From the NCBI GenBank assembly GCA_022823945.1, contig JAJEBK010000018.1:1-64000 (forward strand): a stretch of 64,000 nt of DNA, written 5' to 3'. Below the pieces are notes generated by a model, which was given only the letters and a program-made list of their open reading frames with translations, had not been told where the DNA came from and ran no database searches. Below, piece after piece: positions 24,971 to 33,596 of this stretch; the stretch's first letter is position 1; each line of letters opens with the position of its first letter. The stretch is from Anaerolineae bacterium (GTDB taxonomy: Bacteria; Chloroflexota; Anaerolineae; Aggregatilineales; Phototrophicaceae). The position numbers and the translations under genes were made by a program.

Positions 24971-24999
24971 TTGACAGCCGATCCTGCAAATGATCTAAT
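24971..24999 (+). promoter_or_regulatory. consensus promoter of the DUF262 gene
   Basis: TTGACA (24971-24976), 17-nt spacer, TCTAAT (24994-24999), followed by AGGGAG before the ATG at 25062. Confidence 0.75.
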
Positions 25000-25061
25000 T
25001 GCTTCGCGCGTGATGCTGCTGGTAAGGCTCTCGCCATTTTTTGATCTAGGGAGAATGTGGC

Positions 25062-26948
25062 ATGTCGAAAGTGCGGAACCCTGTCAAGATTGAAATTTGG
25101 ACTGTGGAAGATTTGGTGGACGCGGTGTCCTGCGCCCCAAGTGGCAGCAACCGCATCACGATTCCCGAGTTTCAACGGCGGCTGGTATGGAATCAGGACA
25201 CGCGCAAAGAACTTATCAATTCGATTAGGAACGGATATCCATTTGGCACGATACTGCTTTATGAAGATGTCGCCAAAGGGCAGCAGGCTGGCGACGGCAA
25301 ACACCATTTCAGTCTGATTGATGGCTTGCAGCGAACGCAAGCGCTGATGCACTATGTCGAACAACAGAACGGCTATTTCACGCGCGCCGATCTGGACGAC
25401 GATTTTGTTGACCTGCTAGCACGTCTGCTCGGCAAGGAGACAGATGAATATCGCGACCGAATTCGCTCGGCGGTCGTCGACTGGGTAAAGGGAAGGCGCA
25501 GCTTTGATGTTGCGGACGGTTGGAGCGATACCGACTTCACGAAGGCGCTGCTGCGGAAAGTCTTGCAGTTAGAACCGGACTCGCTCTTGCTGCAAAATAT
25601 GTTTTTCTCGGTCAGCGACGACGGCGAATTTCGACGCGCGCTTGGCGAATTCCTCGATGAGACCAGTTCAGCAGTCAAGGTTGTCCTAAACGCCAAGATT
25701 CCCGTGTTGCGTTTCTTGGGCGACTCTTCTGAGTTGCCGCGCATCTTTGAGCTAATAAATACACAAGGCACGGCTCTCAGTCGCTATGAGATCTTCGCCG
25801 CGCAATGGATCGATAAACGGCAGCCTATTGCCAACAAAAATATCATCGAGGCGATACGGAAAAAAGATGACTCGCTCGCAGAAAAAGGCTTCTCGCTCGA
25901 ATCTCGCCGGACAAGTGAATACTCGCTGTTCGATTATCTGTTCGGCTTCGGCAAAGTACTTTGCAAAGATTTCACGCGCCTGTTCAAGCCCGCAAAAGAC
26001 GACCAGCCCAGCTCTGTTGGCTTCAATCTGGTAACGGCTTGCGTGAACCTGCGCGTGCAAGACATGGACAAGCTGCCTGACCATATTGAAGGCAAAGACC
26101 TGGCCTCGCTGGAGCATTGCATTGTTGAATCAGTCAAGTTCATTGACAGAATACTGAAGCCGGTCTTGCACCCAATACGCCAAGGCAAACAGCGTCCCAT
26201 CTATCACAGCGAGATGATGATTATCGCCTTCATCGCCACAGCCTTCCACGCTCGTTACAGCATCAACAGCCTGACCGAAAACGACGGGTGGAAGCGCGAC
26301 AAGAAGTTCCTACGCAAGAACCTGCTCATGTATTACCTATCCGAGATCCTACACGACGACTGGCGCGGCTCTGGCGATAGCAAGCTGTATGACCGCGTGC
26401 GAGAATACCGTTACCTCAAGAAGCCGCCTGGTGAAACACGATGGCTCCAAATCCTTGATGACTGGTACACTGAGAATCAAGCGGATTTGGGAGATGTCAA
26501 GCAATATATTCATGACAAGCGCAAAGAGTACCTGCTGCTGCGCTACATATTCGCAGACCGCCTGACAAAAAAGTCTAGGTATCATGTTGAACATGTCATC
26601 CCGATGCAGCAGTTGCAACCTCTCAAGCCCAGTAAGGAAAAATGGCTCTATAACTCCATAAGCAACCTCGCGCTGATTGAAGACGCTGGAGAATTGAAAC
26701 ACAATACCGACACCTATATTACTATCCTGCGCCGCCGCCGACAGTCTGGCAGCATCAGCGATGCTGAGTATCACCAGCAGTCCGCTGACTACGCAGATAG
26801 GCTGCTTTGTTCGCCGGACATCGTGCCCGAACTCATTACTGTTGAGTCCTACGAGAAATTCCTGCGCGATCGCTGGGCAGAGCTCAAGACTGCCTTCCTT
26901 AATCGCTACCGGGATTACATCCCACTTGTCGAAGACGAAGCCAGCTAG
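25062..26948 (+). CDS. DUF262/DUF1524 protein (GmrSD-like nuclease)
   Basis: 628 residues. The N-terminal DUF262 domain shows IPEFQRRLVWNQD, LINSIRNGYPFGTILLYED and LIDGLQRTQAL, the ParB/Srx-like nucleotide-hydrolysing region. The C-terminal DUF1524 domain has an HNH-type motif, YHVEHVIPMQ, followed by SISNLALIED. Together these make a GmrSD-like restriction factor, a family known to cleave modified (for example glucosylated) phage DNA. It has its own strong promoter just after tRNA-Sec and is followed by a toxin-antitoxin pair. This points to a small defence locus. Confidence 0.85.
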   Translation: MSKVRNPVKIEIWTVEDLVDAVSCAPSGSNRITIPEFQRRLVWNQDTRKELINSIRNGYPFGTILLYEDVAKGQQAGDGKHHFSLIDGLQRTQALMHYVEQQNGYFTRADLDDDFVDLLARLLGKETDEYRDRIRSAVVDWVKGRRSFDVADGWSDTDFTKALLRKVLQLEPDSLLLQNMFFSVSDDGEFRRALGEFLDETSSAVKVVLNAKIPVLRFLGDSSELPRIFELINTQGTALSRYEIFAAQWIDKRQPIANKNIIEAIRKKDDSLAEKGFSLESRRTSEYSLFDYLFGFGKVLCKDFTRLFKPAKDDQPSSVGFNLVTACVNLRVQDMDKLPDHIEGKDLASLEHCIVESVKFIDRILKPVLHPIRQGKQRPIYHSEMMIIAFIATAFHARYSINSLTENDGWKRDKKFLRKNLLMYYLSEILHDDWRGSGDSKLYDRVREYRYLKKPPGETRWLQILDDWYTENQADLGDVKQYIHDKRKEYLLLRYIFADRLTKKSRYHVEHVIPMQQLQPLKPSKEKWLYNSISNLALIEDAGELKHNTDTYITILRRRRQSGSISDAEYHQQSADYADRLLCSPDIVPELITVESYEKFLRDRWAELKTAFLNRYRDYIPLVEDEAS

Positions 26949-27102
26949 ACATCGCCGCTTTTAGGCTGGCTCGATTCTAGGCAACAACTGCAAATAATCG
27001 TCTTCCAGCCGAGGTCATATTCTTTCCAAACCCAAGACTGAACTTCGGAGTAGCTATAACAGCGCGAGGCCATCAATAAGCGATTAGCGAAGACTGTATC
27101 TG

Positions 27103-27444
27103 CTAAATCAAAGCGAGTTCACTAAGAATACGGCGAATTTCCCACGGTCTTACTTCATCGCATTTTGGCTTTAAGCAAACAGCGAGCAAAGTAATCTGCT
27201 CCGCCCCAACATGGTAGGCGACGCGAAAGCCACCGGACTTCCCTCTTTGCCCAGAGGGATTCGCAAGTCGGACTTTGTATACTTGGCTGCCCGCGCCCCT
27301 CAACCTGTCGCCAGGTCTTTCTCCCTGTGAAAGCCGCTCTTGGAGAGCGCGAAGTTCAATTGCCAATGAAGGGTGCCTGCGCGCGAGACGATTTGCTTTT
27401 CTTGTGAATCTATTGGGGAAGACGACTTTCAATCTCATCGTCAT
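27103..27444 (-). CDS. RelE/HigB-type toxin
   Basis: 113 residues, small and basic, with RLKVVFPNRFTRKANRLARRHPSL, LSQGERPGDRLRG and the core strand GKSGGFRVAYHV typical of RelE-fold mRNA interferases. The gene overlaps its antitoxin gene by 35 nt (27410-27444), so translation is likely coupled. It is clearly homologous to the toxin at 35338-35682. Target mRNA site and conditions of activation are unknown. Confidence 0.8.
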   Translation of the reverse strand: MTMRLKVVFPNRFTRKANRLARRHPSLAIELRALQERLSQGERPGDRLRGAGSQVYKVRLANPSGQRGKSGGFRVAYHVGAEQITLLAVCLKPKCDEVRPWEIRRILSELALI

Positions 27445-27607
27445 CCAAGCCTAACTCAATCAGGTTCAGCGCGTCTTCAGCCGGCAGGACTTTGCCTTCT
27501 TGCATCTCTTTCAAGCTGACTTGGATATCGTGAAGAAACTCCGTTTGGACGGTTTCATTCTCGCGGGATTCCTTGACCAACACTTTGATTCCTGGCGCGA
27601 CCTTCAT
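27410..27607 (-). CDS. antitoxin of the RelE-type module
   Basis: 65 residues, acidic. The central motif DIQVSLKEMQEGKVLP resembles DIRASLREMREGKLH in the second module at 35148. No obvious helix-turn-helix or ribbon-helix-helix is visible. It is encoded first, then the toxin, in a 35-nt overlap, the usual antitoxin-first order. A strong Shine-Dalgarno (GGGGGAGC) precedes the ATG at 27607. Confidence 0.75.
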   Translation of the reverse strand: MKVAPGIKVLVKESRENETVQTEFLHDIQVSLKEMQEGKVLPAEDALNLIELGLDDDEIESRLPQ

Positions 27608-27704
27608 TGACTTGCTCCCCCTACTCTATGTAGACAGTCGCATCTGGCTTGACTATTCGTAATCAAGATACTCCACTGGCATGAGATTTGCAACAAGTTC
27701 TTAT

Positions 27705-28325
27705 TTACCGCCGCCGCCAAAACCCCGCAATCCGCCACAGCACCCGCCACGCGCGCAATATCAGCAGGTAGCCCTGCGTCTCGCTGTGGTTGTCGTATCG
27801 CACCCCGCCGCCGCTGCGCAGGTAATGGCTGAGGTCGGCCACCGCGCCATCGAAATCCAAACGCCGCGCACGCAGCCGCCCCCGTGCCTCCCAGGCAGGC
27901 AGCAAGCCAGGCTCCAACTCCAGCGCGCGCGTATAATCGGCTTCTGCTTCGGCAAAGCGCCGCAATTCTTCAAAGCATTGTGCCCGCGTGAAGCAGGCTT
28001 CGTCATGGTCGGGCTCGATGTGCAGGGCGGTGGTCAGATCGCTGATGGCTTTGTCGCGCTGATTTTGCAGGCGGCGCAGCTTGCCACGCGCCAGGAAAGC
28101 CGCTGCCAGGTAGGGTTGCGCGCGCAGGGCTTTGTTGATGCTCTGCTCGGCGGCTTCGTATTCTCCCAGCAGGGTCAGCGCTTCGCCGCGGCCGACATGC
28201 ACAGCCGCCAGATCGCCCAATCCCAGCTTGAGCGCGCTGTCGAAAGCAGCGATGGCACCGGCATAATCGCCATTATCCAGCAGCGCCAAACCCCGCTCGT
28301 AGTAATTATCCGGCGACGGATTCAC
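27705..28325 (-). CDS. TPR repeat protein
   Basis: 206 residues, with no signal or membrane segment. About five TPR units are visible: YYERGLALLDNGDYAGAIAAF, HVGRGEALTLLGEYEAAEQS, ARGKLRRLQNQRDKAISDL, RAQCFEELRRFAEAEADYTR and ARGRLRARRLDFDGAVADLS. The C-terminus is Arg/Trp-rich (LRAWRVLWRIAGFWRRR). It probably acts as a protein-interaction module; no partner is suggested by the neighbours. Confidence 0.8.
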   Translation of the reverse strand: MNPSPDNYYERGLALLDNGDYAGAIAAFDSALKLGLGDLAAVHVGRGEALTLLGEYEAAEQSINKALRAQPYLAAAFLARGKLRRLQNQRDKAISDLTTALHIEPDHDEACFTRAQCFEELRRFAEAEADYTRALELEPGLLPAWEARGRLRARRLDFDGAVADLSHYLRSGGGVRYDNHSETQGYLLILRAWRVLWRIAGFWRRR

Positions 28326-28373
28326 CTGTGCCTCCTTTGCCCGCTGCCTATTCTAGCTTGCGTGGGCGGTTGA

Positions 28374-28402
28374 TTCACCGCAGAGGCGCAGAGGACGGAG
28401 TG
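28374..28402. repeat. short CACCGCAGAGGCGCAGAGG repeat
   Basis: One short copy of the CACAGAGG-type repeat just upstream of the membrane glycosyltransferase gene. Confidence 0.4.
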
Positions 28403-28413
28403 AGGGTTACAAT

Positions 28414-29859
28414 GTGTACACTGGATACTCGACTGCTGTTTCGGAGTCTGCTGTGGTGCGCCGCCTCTTGACTTTGCTGCTTTTCGCGCAGGCATTGGCG
28501 AATCTGTTTTGGCTATCGCCGGCTGCGCATTCCGGGCAGGTGGCCATCCCCTGGTTGATGCTGCGCGGCAAAACGCTCTTTGGCGATATTTGGGAGCAGC
28601 ATGCGCCGGGCAGTTCGCTTTTGGCTGCCGCAGTCCAGTCTATCTTGCCACTCGACCCCGCTCTGGTAGCGCGTTTGTTGAATGCGCTGCTGGTCGCCTC
28701 GTTGACGTTGCTGGTCTATTGGCTGGCGAGGCGCTTGTGCAGCGAAGCGGCGGGGCTGGCGGCGGCGCTGGTCTTTGCCTGGTGGGCACCTGTCTATGGC
28801 AATGTCTTGCTCTACTTCGACACGCTGCTGGCGCTGTGTGTATTGGCGGGGCTGTGCTTCTATTTCGGTGCCTCGCAGCTTTCGCGGCGGCGCTTGCTAT
28901 GCATAGGCATCTGCATGGGCGCGGCGACGCTGTTCAAGCAGCATGCCTGGCTGGCTGTCGCTTTGGCAGGCGTCTGGCTGCTGGGCGATGGCTGGCGAGG
29001 GGCTTTGATCTATCTGCTGGGCGCGCTGCTGCTGCCGCTGCTGCAATGGGCGGCGCTGGTGGCGGCTGGTCTTTGGGATACCTACCTGTACTGGAATTGG
29101 ACATTCAACCTCAGCGGGCTGATGGATGGCGTGCCGCTGGATGGCGATTTTCTGCGCAAGCTGCTGCTGGGCGACTTGCTGGTCTTGCCCTTTGTGTTGC
29201 TGGCCTGGCGTCACGAGCGCCGCTGGCTGCTGCTGCCGCTGTTGTGGTTGGCGGGATTGAGCACGATCTATCCGCGCGTTGGCGAGATTCATGCCATGGC
29301 GCAGTTGCCTTTCGCCGCTGTCATGTCGGGCATCGCGCTGGCAAAATTGCGCCGCTCCATGCGAGAACCGCGCAGCTGGGATGTGCCGCGCCTGATGCTG
29401 GCAGGCTTGGCGCTGGGCATCGGCATCGGCTGGCTGTGGACGGGCGCGGTGAGCTGGCTGCCGACCAAGTTGGGTGTGGGCGCGACTCTGGGCTATGACG
29501 AGTTTCGCCCGCTGGCGGCAGCGCTGAAAACTCGCGCGCAGCCCGGCGACACGCTTTTCATCTTGCCGCAAGCCGACAGCACGCCGCAACTGCATCCGCT
29601 AACCGGGCTGGCACCGCCTGGCACCTGGATCAAAGGCTGGCGCTGGTATTTCAGGCCGCCGCATGTCTTGACCCAGTTGCAGCGCGAATGGGAGGAGACG
29701 TCGCCCGACTGGATTATCGTCTTCCCAGAGTTGCTGCCGGCTGGCGCGCCGGGCATCTACGAATTGCTGGACATCGTCGAGCGAGAGTACAAATTGGTTT
29801 TCAGCGAAGACGATATTTACTGGCATGGCCGGGCGGATGTCTATGGACGCGAGCCGTGA
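28414..29859 (+). CDS. polytopic membrane glycosyltransferase (GT39/PMT_2-like)
   Basis: 481 residues with about ten hydrophobic helices and a C-terminal globular part. The periplasmic first loop WLMLRGKTLFGDIWEQHAPGS has the Asp/Glu pair and HxPG-like motif typical of PMT_2/ArnT enzymes, which move sugars from polyprenyl-phosphate carriers onto proteins or lipids. GTG 28414 is used; GTG 28453 is an alternative. It overlaps the next gene by GTGA, suggesting coupled translation. The acceptor is unknown. Confidence 0.75.
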   Translation: MYTGYSTAVSESAVVRRLLTLLLFAQALANLFWLSPAAHSGQVAIPWLMLRGKTLFGDIWEQHAPGSSLLAAAVQSILPLDPALVARLLNALLVASLTLLVYWLARRLCSEAAGLAAALVFAWWAPVYGNVLLYFDTLLALCVLAGLCFYFGASQLSRRRLLCIGICMGAATLFKQHAWLAVALAGVWLLGDGWRGALIYLLGALLLPLLQWAALVAAGLWDTYLYWNWTFNLSGLMDGVPLDGDFLRKLLLGDLLVLPFVLLAWRHERRWLLLPLLWLAGLSTIYPRVGEIHAMAQLPFAAVMSGIALAKLRRSMREPRSWDVPRLMLAGLALGIGIGWLWTGAVSWLPTKLGVGATLGYDEFRPLAAALKTRAQPGDTLFILPQADSTPQLHPLTGLAPPGTWIKGWRWYFRPPHVLTQLQREWEETSPDWIIVFPELLPAGAPGIYELLDIVEREYKLVFSEDDIYWHGRADVYGREP

Positions 29860-31067
29860 TCCAGCTGTCGCCGCGCGGAGGGGCGGTTTATCGGCTGCTG
29901 TCGCTGCTGGTGGGCTTGATCGCGCTGTATGGCTTGGGCGCGCTGCTGGGGGCTTCGTTTGTGCTGCTAGGCAATCCGCTGGCGGATCATGTGGCCGAGT
30001 CAACCATCAGGGCGTTGACCAATCGCGCATTTGACCTGGCGCTGTTATCGGGTTTGGTCGCTGCTGGCTTGCTGATGGCTGGGGGCGCAATGTCATCGCG
30101 CGGCTCCCGTTGGCTGTCGCGCGGCTGGATTGCGCTGGCGCTGGGCAGCCTGTTGGCGACCCCGCTTGTCGATGATCTGATGCTGTCGATTGCGCTGGCG
30201 ATCGGCTTGTTGCTTGTCGCGCTTCTGCTGAAACCCACCGGTCTTGCCGAGCGAGGCATTCAGCGCGTGTGGCGGCTGGGCATGTCCCTGGCTGCGCTGA
30301 GTTTGACCTTGCCGCATCTCATCGACTCCGTGTCTGCCGCTGCGTTTCGGGCTTTCCAGCTGCAAGTCGCTTTTGCTTTCGCCATGCTGAGCATCGTCTA
30401 TTGGCTCTTCGGATGTTTCAGCCGCGTCGAGCCGGACTGGGCTCGCGACAGCCTGCGCACCTGCTCGATTCTGCTGTTGCTCGGCGGCGGGCTCGTGTAT
30501 GCTGGACGATTGGGCTTGTCTGCGTCGATTGCGCTGGTGGCGGGCACGGTGGTCTTGCTCTGCTTCGTCGTCATCGCATCGCACTGGGTTCGGGCGATCA
30601 GCCGGCGCAATGAAAATGCCACCTTGTCGCCGCACTGGCTGGCGCTGGCGACCCTGCTGTTGTTGGTGAATGGCTTGCTGGGCGCGCTGAGCATCCAACC
30701 AGGCATCCAGGCGGCGATGCGTGGCAACGAGCTGATGGCGGCACAGGACTGGCTGGCAGGCTGCGGACTGCTGTGCGTGTTGCTGGCGCTGGGCAACCAG
30801 GCTGCCAGTGATTTGCGCGGCGACAACCGGCGCATCACCGGCTACATCCCTTTTTGGCTTTGCGGCTTTGGCGCGGCTTTGGCGGCCATCTTTCAGGCGG
30901 GGCGAGGTCTTCTCCAGCATTATCTGCGCGCCGCCGACACGGCGGAACTGCTGCTGCCTTTGAGCGCGCTGTGGATAGGTTGCCTGTTTGCTTTCACAGC
31001 GGGATTGCTGATTTATGCGCTGGGATATCTGGTGCGCCTGCCCCGCATCCGCATACTGGCGGACTAG
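29856..31067 (+). CDS. polytopic membrane protein of unknown function
   Basis: 403 residues with roughly eleven to twelve hydrophobic helices, for example VYRLLSLLVGLIALYGLGALLG at the start and LSALWIGCLFAFTAGLLIYALG near the end. I recognise no family motif. The general look (long hydrophobic helices, few charged residues, SxxxH-poor) could be a transporter or an oxidase subunit relative, but no haem-ligating His pattern is evident. It starts in a GTGA overlap with the glycosyltransferase gene and its end overlaps the DUF5367 gene on the other strand by 4 nt. Confidence 0.6.
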   Translation: MIQLSPRGGAVYRLLSLLVGLIALYGLGALLGASFVLLGNPLADHVAESTIRALTNRAFDLALLSGLVAAGLLMAGGAMSSRGSRWLSRGWIALALGSLLATPLVDDLMLSIALAIGLLLVALLLKPTGLAERGIQRVWRLGMSLAALSLTLPHLIDSVSAAAFRAFQLQVAFAFAMLSIVYWLFGCFSRVEPDWARDSLRTCSILLLLGGGLVYAGRLGLSASIALVAGTVVLLCFVVIASHWVRAISRRNENATLSPHWLALATLLLLVNGLLGALSIQPGIQAAMRGNELMAAQDWLAGCGLLCVLLALGNQAASDLRGDNRRITGYIPFWLCGFGAALAAIFQAGRGLLQHYLRAADTAELLLPLSALWIGCLFAFTAGLLIYALGYLVRLPRIRILAD

Positions 31068-31450
31068 GCTCTGCGAGCAGGCAAGAGCGCAGCCAACAAG
31101 ACGCTGGCATAGCAGAGCATCAGCCATGCGCCGAAGCTGCCCGCGGCCGACTCGCTCATGTTGGGGAAAACGACCGCGAAATTTTGCGTGACCACAGCAT
31201 CCAGCGCCAAGCCGGGCAGCACGAGCAGCGCCGCCGCTTCGAACCGTTGCGCCGGCTGCAAACCCGCTCGCGCAAACAGCAGTGTTGCCAAGCCGATCAT
31301 CGAAAGGCCGCCCAGAAGCCACAGCGCCGCCAAAACCAGGGGGTTGTCGTGCAAGAAAAACACCTGCCCGGCCGCGCGCACAGCCAAAGTCGCCAGCAGC
31401 CAGACACCGAAACCCACACCCGCAAAGTACGACCGATTCACCTGCGCCAC
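31064..31450 (-). CDS. DUF5367-like small membrane protein
   Basis: 128 residues, four predicted membrane helices (GVGFGVWLLATLAVRAAGQ, LVLAALWLLGGLSMIGLATLLF, FEAAALLVLPGLALDAVV, FGAWLMLCYASVLLAALL). The pattern resembles DUF5367. The function is unknown. It follows the phosphoesterase gene only in the sense that both read leftward; its start is 4 nt before that gene's stop. Confidence 0.6.
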   Translation of the reverse strand: MAQVNRSYFAGVGFGVWLLATLAVRAAGQVFFLHDNPLVLAALWLLGGLSMIGLATLLFARAGLQPAQRFEAAALLVLPGLALDAVVTQNFAVVFPNMSESAAGSFGAWLMLCYASVLLAALLPARRA

Positions 31451-31453
31451 TGC

Positions 31454-32224
31454 CTAGCCCCGCATGCGTACTCGCATCCAGTCGCTGCCTGGATGACCTT
31501 GAGCTGCCCAGCCACGCAGCGCCGCTTCCATATCATAGGCTGCCCGCCGCAATTCAATGTTTAGCTCGCCAGCCTGCCATTCCAGCAGCGCCCATTCCGC
31601 CGCGCCGGGATTGCTCGCCGACATGCCGACGCTGCCCGGATTTACCACGCGCCAGCCATCCAGCTCGCGGTCCATCGCCACATGCGTATGCCCGCACAGC
31701 GCCAGCCGTCCCGCGCGGTCGAGCAGGGCATCGGCTGCTTCTTCATCGGGGCTGTCGGGACGCAGCGCGGTCGATTCGTCATCGCCGGGGATGGCGTGAA
31801 AGCCAACTACTCGCCCATATCCCGCCACATCCAGCTTCAGCTCACGCCCCAGGCTGTCGCGCAGCAGCGCAAATTCGTCCCAGCCTAGCTGCCGCATATT
31901 CCAGGCGTAGACCGCGCTCATCTGCAAAATTGCCTGGCGATGGGCGGCGTAGTCGGCTGCTTCTTTGGGCGGTGGCATCTGCATGCGCGCGCCTGTAACC
32001 AGGTAACGGTCGGTGTTGCCGCCGATGAGTTTGCAGCGGTCTTCGCCCCAGTATTTACGCCGCTGCACAATCGTTTGCATGCACTGGGCGGGCTCGCCAC
32101 CCAGCGCCGCTAGATCGCCCAGGCACCAGATTTGGTCGAATTCGCCACAGCGGTCGATATCGGCCAGCGCCGCTTGCAGGGCGGGCAAGTTGCCGTGAAT
32201 ATCGCCGAAAACCGCCAGTCGCAT
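31454..32224 (-). CDS. metallophosphoesterase
   Basis: 256 residues of the calcineurin-like phosphoesterase fold: RLAVFGDIHGN, WCLGDLAALGG, IGGNTDR (in place of GNHD), LCGHTHVAMD and VNPGSVGMS. The GNxD variant replaces the usual His with Thr, as in some diadenosine tetraphosphatase- or MJ0936-like subfamilies. ATG at 32224 directly precedes the first strand. It diverges from the cysteine synthase transcription unit. Substrate unknown. Confidence 0.85.
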   Translation of the reverse strand: MRLAVFGDIHGNLPALQAALADIDRCGEFDQIWCLGDLAALGGEPAQCMQTIVQRRKYWGEDRCKLIGGNTDRYLVTGARMQMPPPKEAADYAAHRQAILQMSAVYAWNMRQLGWDEFALLRDSLGRELKLDVAGYGRVVGFHAIPGDDESTALRPDSPDEEAADALLDRAGRLALCGHTHVAMDRELDGWRVVNPGSVGMSASNPGAAEWALLEWQAGELNIELRRAAYDMEAALRGWAAQGHPGSDWMRVRMRG

Positions 32225-32393
32225 GGTGACACCGTCGTTGAATGGTTTCGCTGCCAAGTGTAGCATGAAAGCGGGCGATCGACAGACGGCAGGATTGTGG
32301 GGGATGATGACCAAATGGAATTGGCTTTCGGCTGTGAACTGTCACGGCGCGCGGTAAGATGATCGTCCGCGTCATCGTCTGGTTCATATGAAG

Positions 32394-32422
32394 TTGACAC
32401 AATTCCAATGCCCCGCTATGCT
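32394..32422 (+). promoter_or_regulatory. consensus sigma-70 promoter of the cysteine synthase unit
   Basis: TTGACA (32394-32399), 17-nt spacer, TATGCT (32417-32422). Predicted transcription start is about 32429, so the leader is about 200 nt long. The gap 32225-32393 holds nothing else that I can support. Confidence 0.85.
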
Positions 32423-32449
32423 CGCTTCCAGCCGCATGACGAGGCAATC

Positions 32450-32503
32450 ATGACCATGCCCCACCGCATTTGTTGTTGTCCCTGGCACATGACCGGAGCC
32501 TGA
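32450..32503 (+). CDS. attenuation leader peptide with three consecutive Cys codons
   Basis: A 17-codon ORF reading MTMPHRICCCPWHMTGA, preceded by GAGG five bases before the ATG (32440-32444). The three adjacent TGT codons lie at 32471-32479. Two or three consecutive codons for the end product of the downstream enzyme are the hallmark of a ribosome-stalling leader. Its stop codon is followed by attenuator hairpins and then the cysteine synthase gene. The peptide itself probably has no other function. Confidence 0.85.
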   Translation: MTMPHRICCCPWHMTGA

Positions 32504-32604
32504 CCGCCAGCGACAACCGCCAACAGCCCAACGCAACACCCAAGTCAACTGGCACAGACGCGACCGGCTAGCCCGCGCGCCGCCCAAAACCAGTTGACTT
32601 TTTT
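32475..32604 (+). promoter_or_regulatory. Cys-responsive transcription attenuator (mutually exclusive hairpins)
   Basis: Stem 1:2 pairs GTTGTC (32475-32480) with GACAAC (32512-32517) and CTGGC (32482-32486) with GCCAG (32506-32510), so its 5' arm overlaps the Cys codons. Alternative stem 2:3 pairs the same GCCAG with CTGGC at 32549-32553 and GAC (32512-32514) with GTC (32544-32546). Terminator 3:4 pairs 32542-32552 with 32590-32600. Stalling at Cys codons frees arm 2 to form 2:3 and prevent termination. Confidence 0.8.
32542..32604 (+). terminator. intrinsic terminator in the cysteine synthase leader
   Basis: AAGTCAACTGG (32542-32552) is perfectly complementary to CCAGTTGACTT (32590-32600), followed by a run of T to 32604. 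The loop is 37 nt. It lies 22 nt before the start codon at 32627, between promoter and gene, so it can only act as an attenuator. Confidence 0.85.
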
Positions 32605-32626
32605 GTTGACGCGCCACGAGGAGACT

Positions 32627-33589
32627 ATGCCCTTGACCGCGGAAGTACAGCTGGACGACATGCAGACCACCTCGCTGGCGCAGGATATCGAGCGTCAGGT
32701 GGGCAATACGGCGCTGTTGAGCTTTCGACGCGTCACGCAGCACTTGCCGGGCGAGGTGCGCGTCTTCGCCAAAGCCGAATGGCAGAACCCCGGCGGCAGC
32801 GTCAAAGACCGCGCGGCGCTGAGCATCATCCAGCAAGCCGAACGAGCCGGGCAGCTTTTCCCCGGGCGCACCATCCTCGACAGCACCAGCGGCAACACCG
32901 GCATCGCCTATGCCATGATCGGCGCGGCAAAGGATTATCGCGTCAAGCTCTTCTTGCCCGAAAATGTCAGCCCAGAGCGCGTCTCCATCCTGCGCGCCTA
33001 CGATGTACAACTGGCATATACCGACCCATTGGAAGGCTCGGACGGCGCGATACGGGCGGTGCGCGAACTGGCGTCGCGAGAATCGGCAGACTATTTTTAT
33101 GCTGACCAATACAACAACCCCGCCAACGGGCAGGCGCATTATCACGGCACAGGCGCGGAGGTCTGGCGGCAGACGGGCGGGCAGATCAGTCATTTTGTGG
33201 CTGGACTGGGCACCAGCGGCACTTTGGTCGGCGCGGGGCGGCGGCTCAAGGAATTGAACCCGGCGCTGCAAGTCGTCTCGGTCGAGCCCGATTCGCCATT
33301 TCATGGGCTGGAAGGCTTGAAGCACATGGGCACGGCGCTGCAGCCCGGCATCTATGACCCGCGACTGGCGGATCTGCAGCTGGCGGTGCGGACGGAAGCT
33401 GCGCACAGCATGGCGCTGCGACTGGCGCGTGAAGAAGGTTACCTTGTGGGCATCAGCGCGGCGGCGGCGATGGTCGGGGCGCTACGGGTGGCGGAAGGAC
33501 TGGCGGAGCTTGGCGCTGCGGGGACTGTCGTAACGCTTTTTCCCGATAACGCTTACAAATACCTAAGCGAGGCTTTTTGGCGGGGGTAA
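32627..33589 (+). CDS. cysteine synthase family enzyme (O-acetylserine/phosphoserine sulfhydrylase)
   Basis: 320 residues, fold-type II PLP enzyme. The PLP lysine is in NPGGSVKDRAA (Lys60), the substrate-carboxylate loop is TSGNTGIAYAMI (about 87-98), and GLGTSGTLVGAGR is the phosphate-binding loop. It makes cysteine from an activated serine and sulfide. A strong GAGGAG precedes ATG 32627. Regulation by a Cys-codon attenuator strongly supports a biosynthetic role. CysK, CysM or CBS-like assignment cannot be settled; no C-terminal CBS domain is present. No cysE lies next to it. Confidence 0.9.
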   Translation: MPLTAEVQLDDMQTTSLAQDIERQVGNTALLSFRRVTQHLPGEVRVFAKAEWQNPGGSVKDRAALSIIQQAERAGQLFPGRTILDSTSGNTGIAYAMIGAAKDYRVKLFLPENVSPERVSILRAYDVQLAYTDPLEGSDGAIRAVRELASRESADYFYADQYNNPANGQAHYHGTGAEVWRQTGGQISHFVAGLGTSGTLVGAGRRLKELNPALQVVSVEPDSPFHGLEGLKHMGTALQPGIYDPRLADLQLAVRTEAAHSMALRLAREEGYLVGISAAAAMVGALRVAEGLAELGAAGTVVTLFPDNAYKYLSEAFWRG

Positions 33590-33596
33590 ACTGAAT

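Noticed and set aside
23742..25364. A 540-residue single protein on the minus strand
   Set aside because: Only the last 225 residues form a conserved HAD protein; the upstream part is antisense to DUF1330, the tRNA and the DUF262 gene.
24921..27700. Integrative island bounded by att repeats at tRNA-Sec
   Set aside because: No copy of the tRNA 3' end and no integrase gene were found in the following region.
32450..32604. A T-box or SAM riboswitch upstream of cysteine synthase
   Set aside because: No T-box consensus or SAM-riboswitch core was found; the three Cys codons with mutually exclusive stems explain the leader better.
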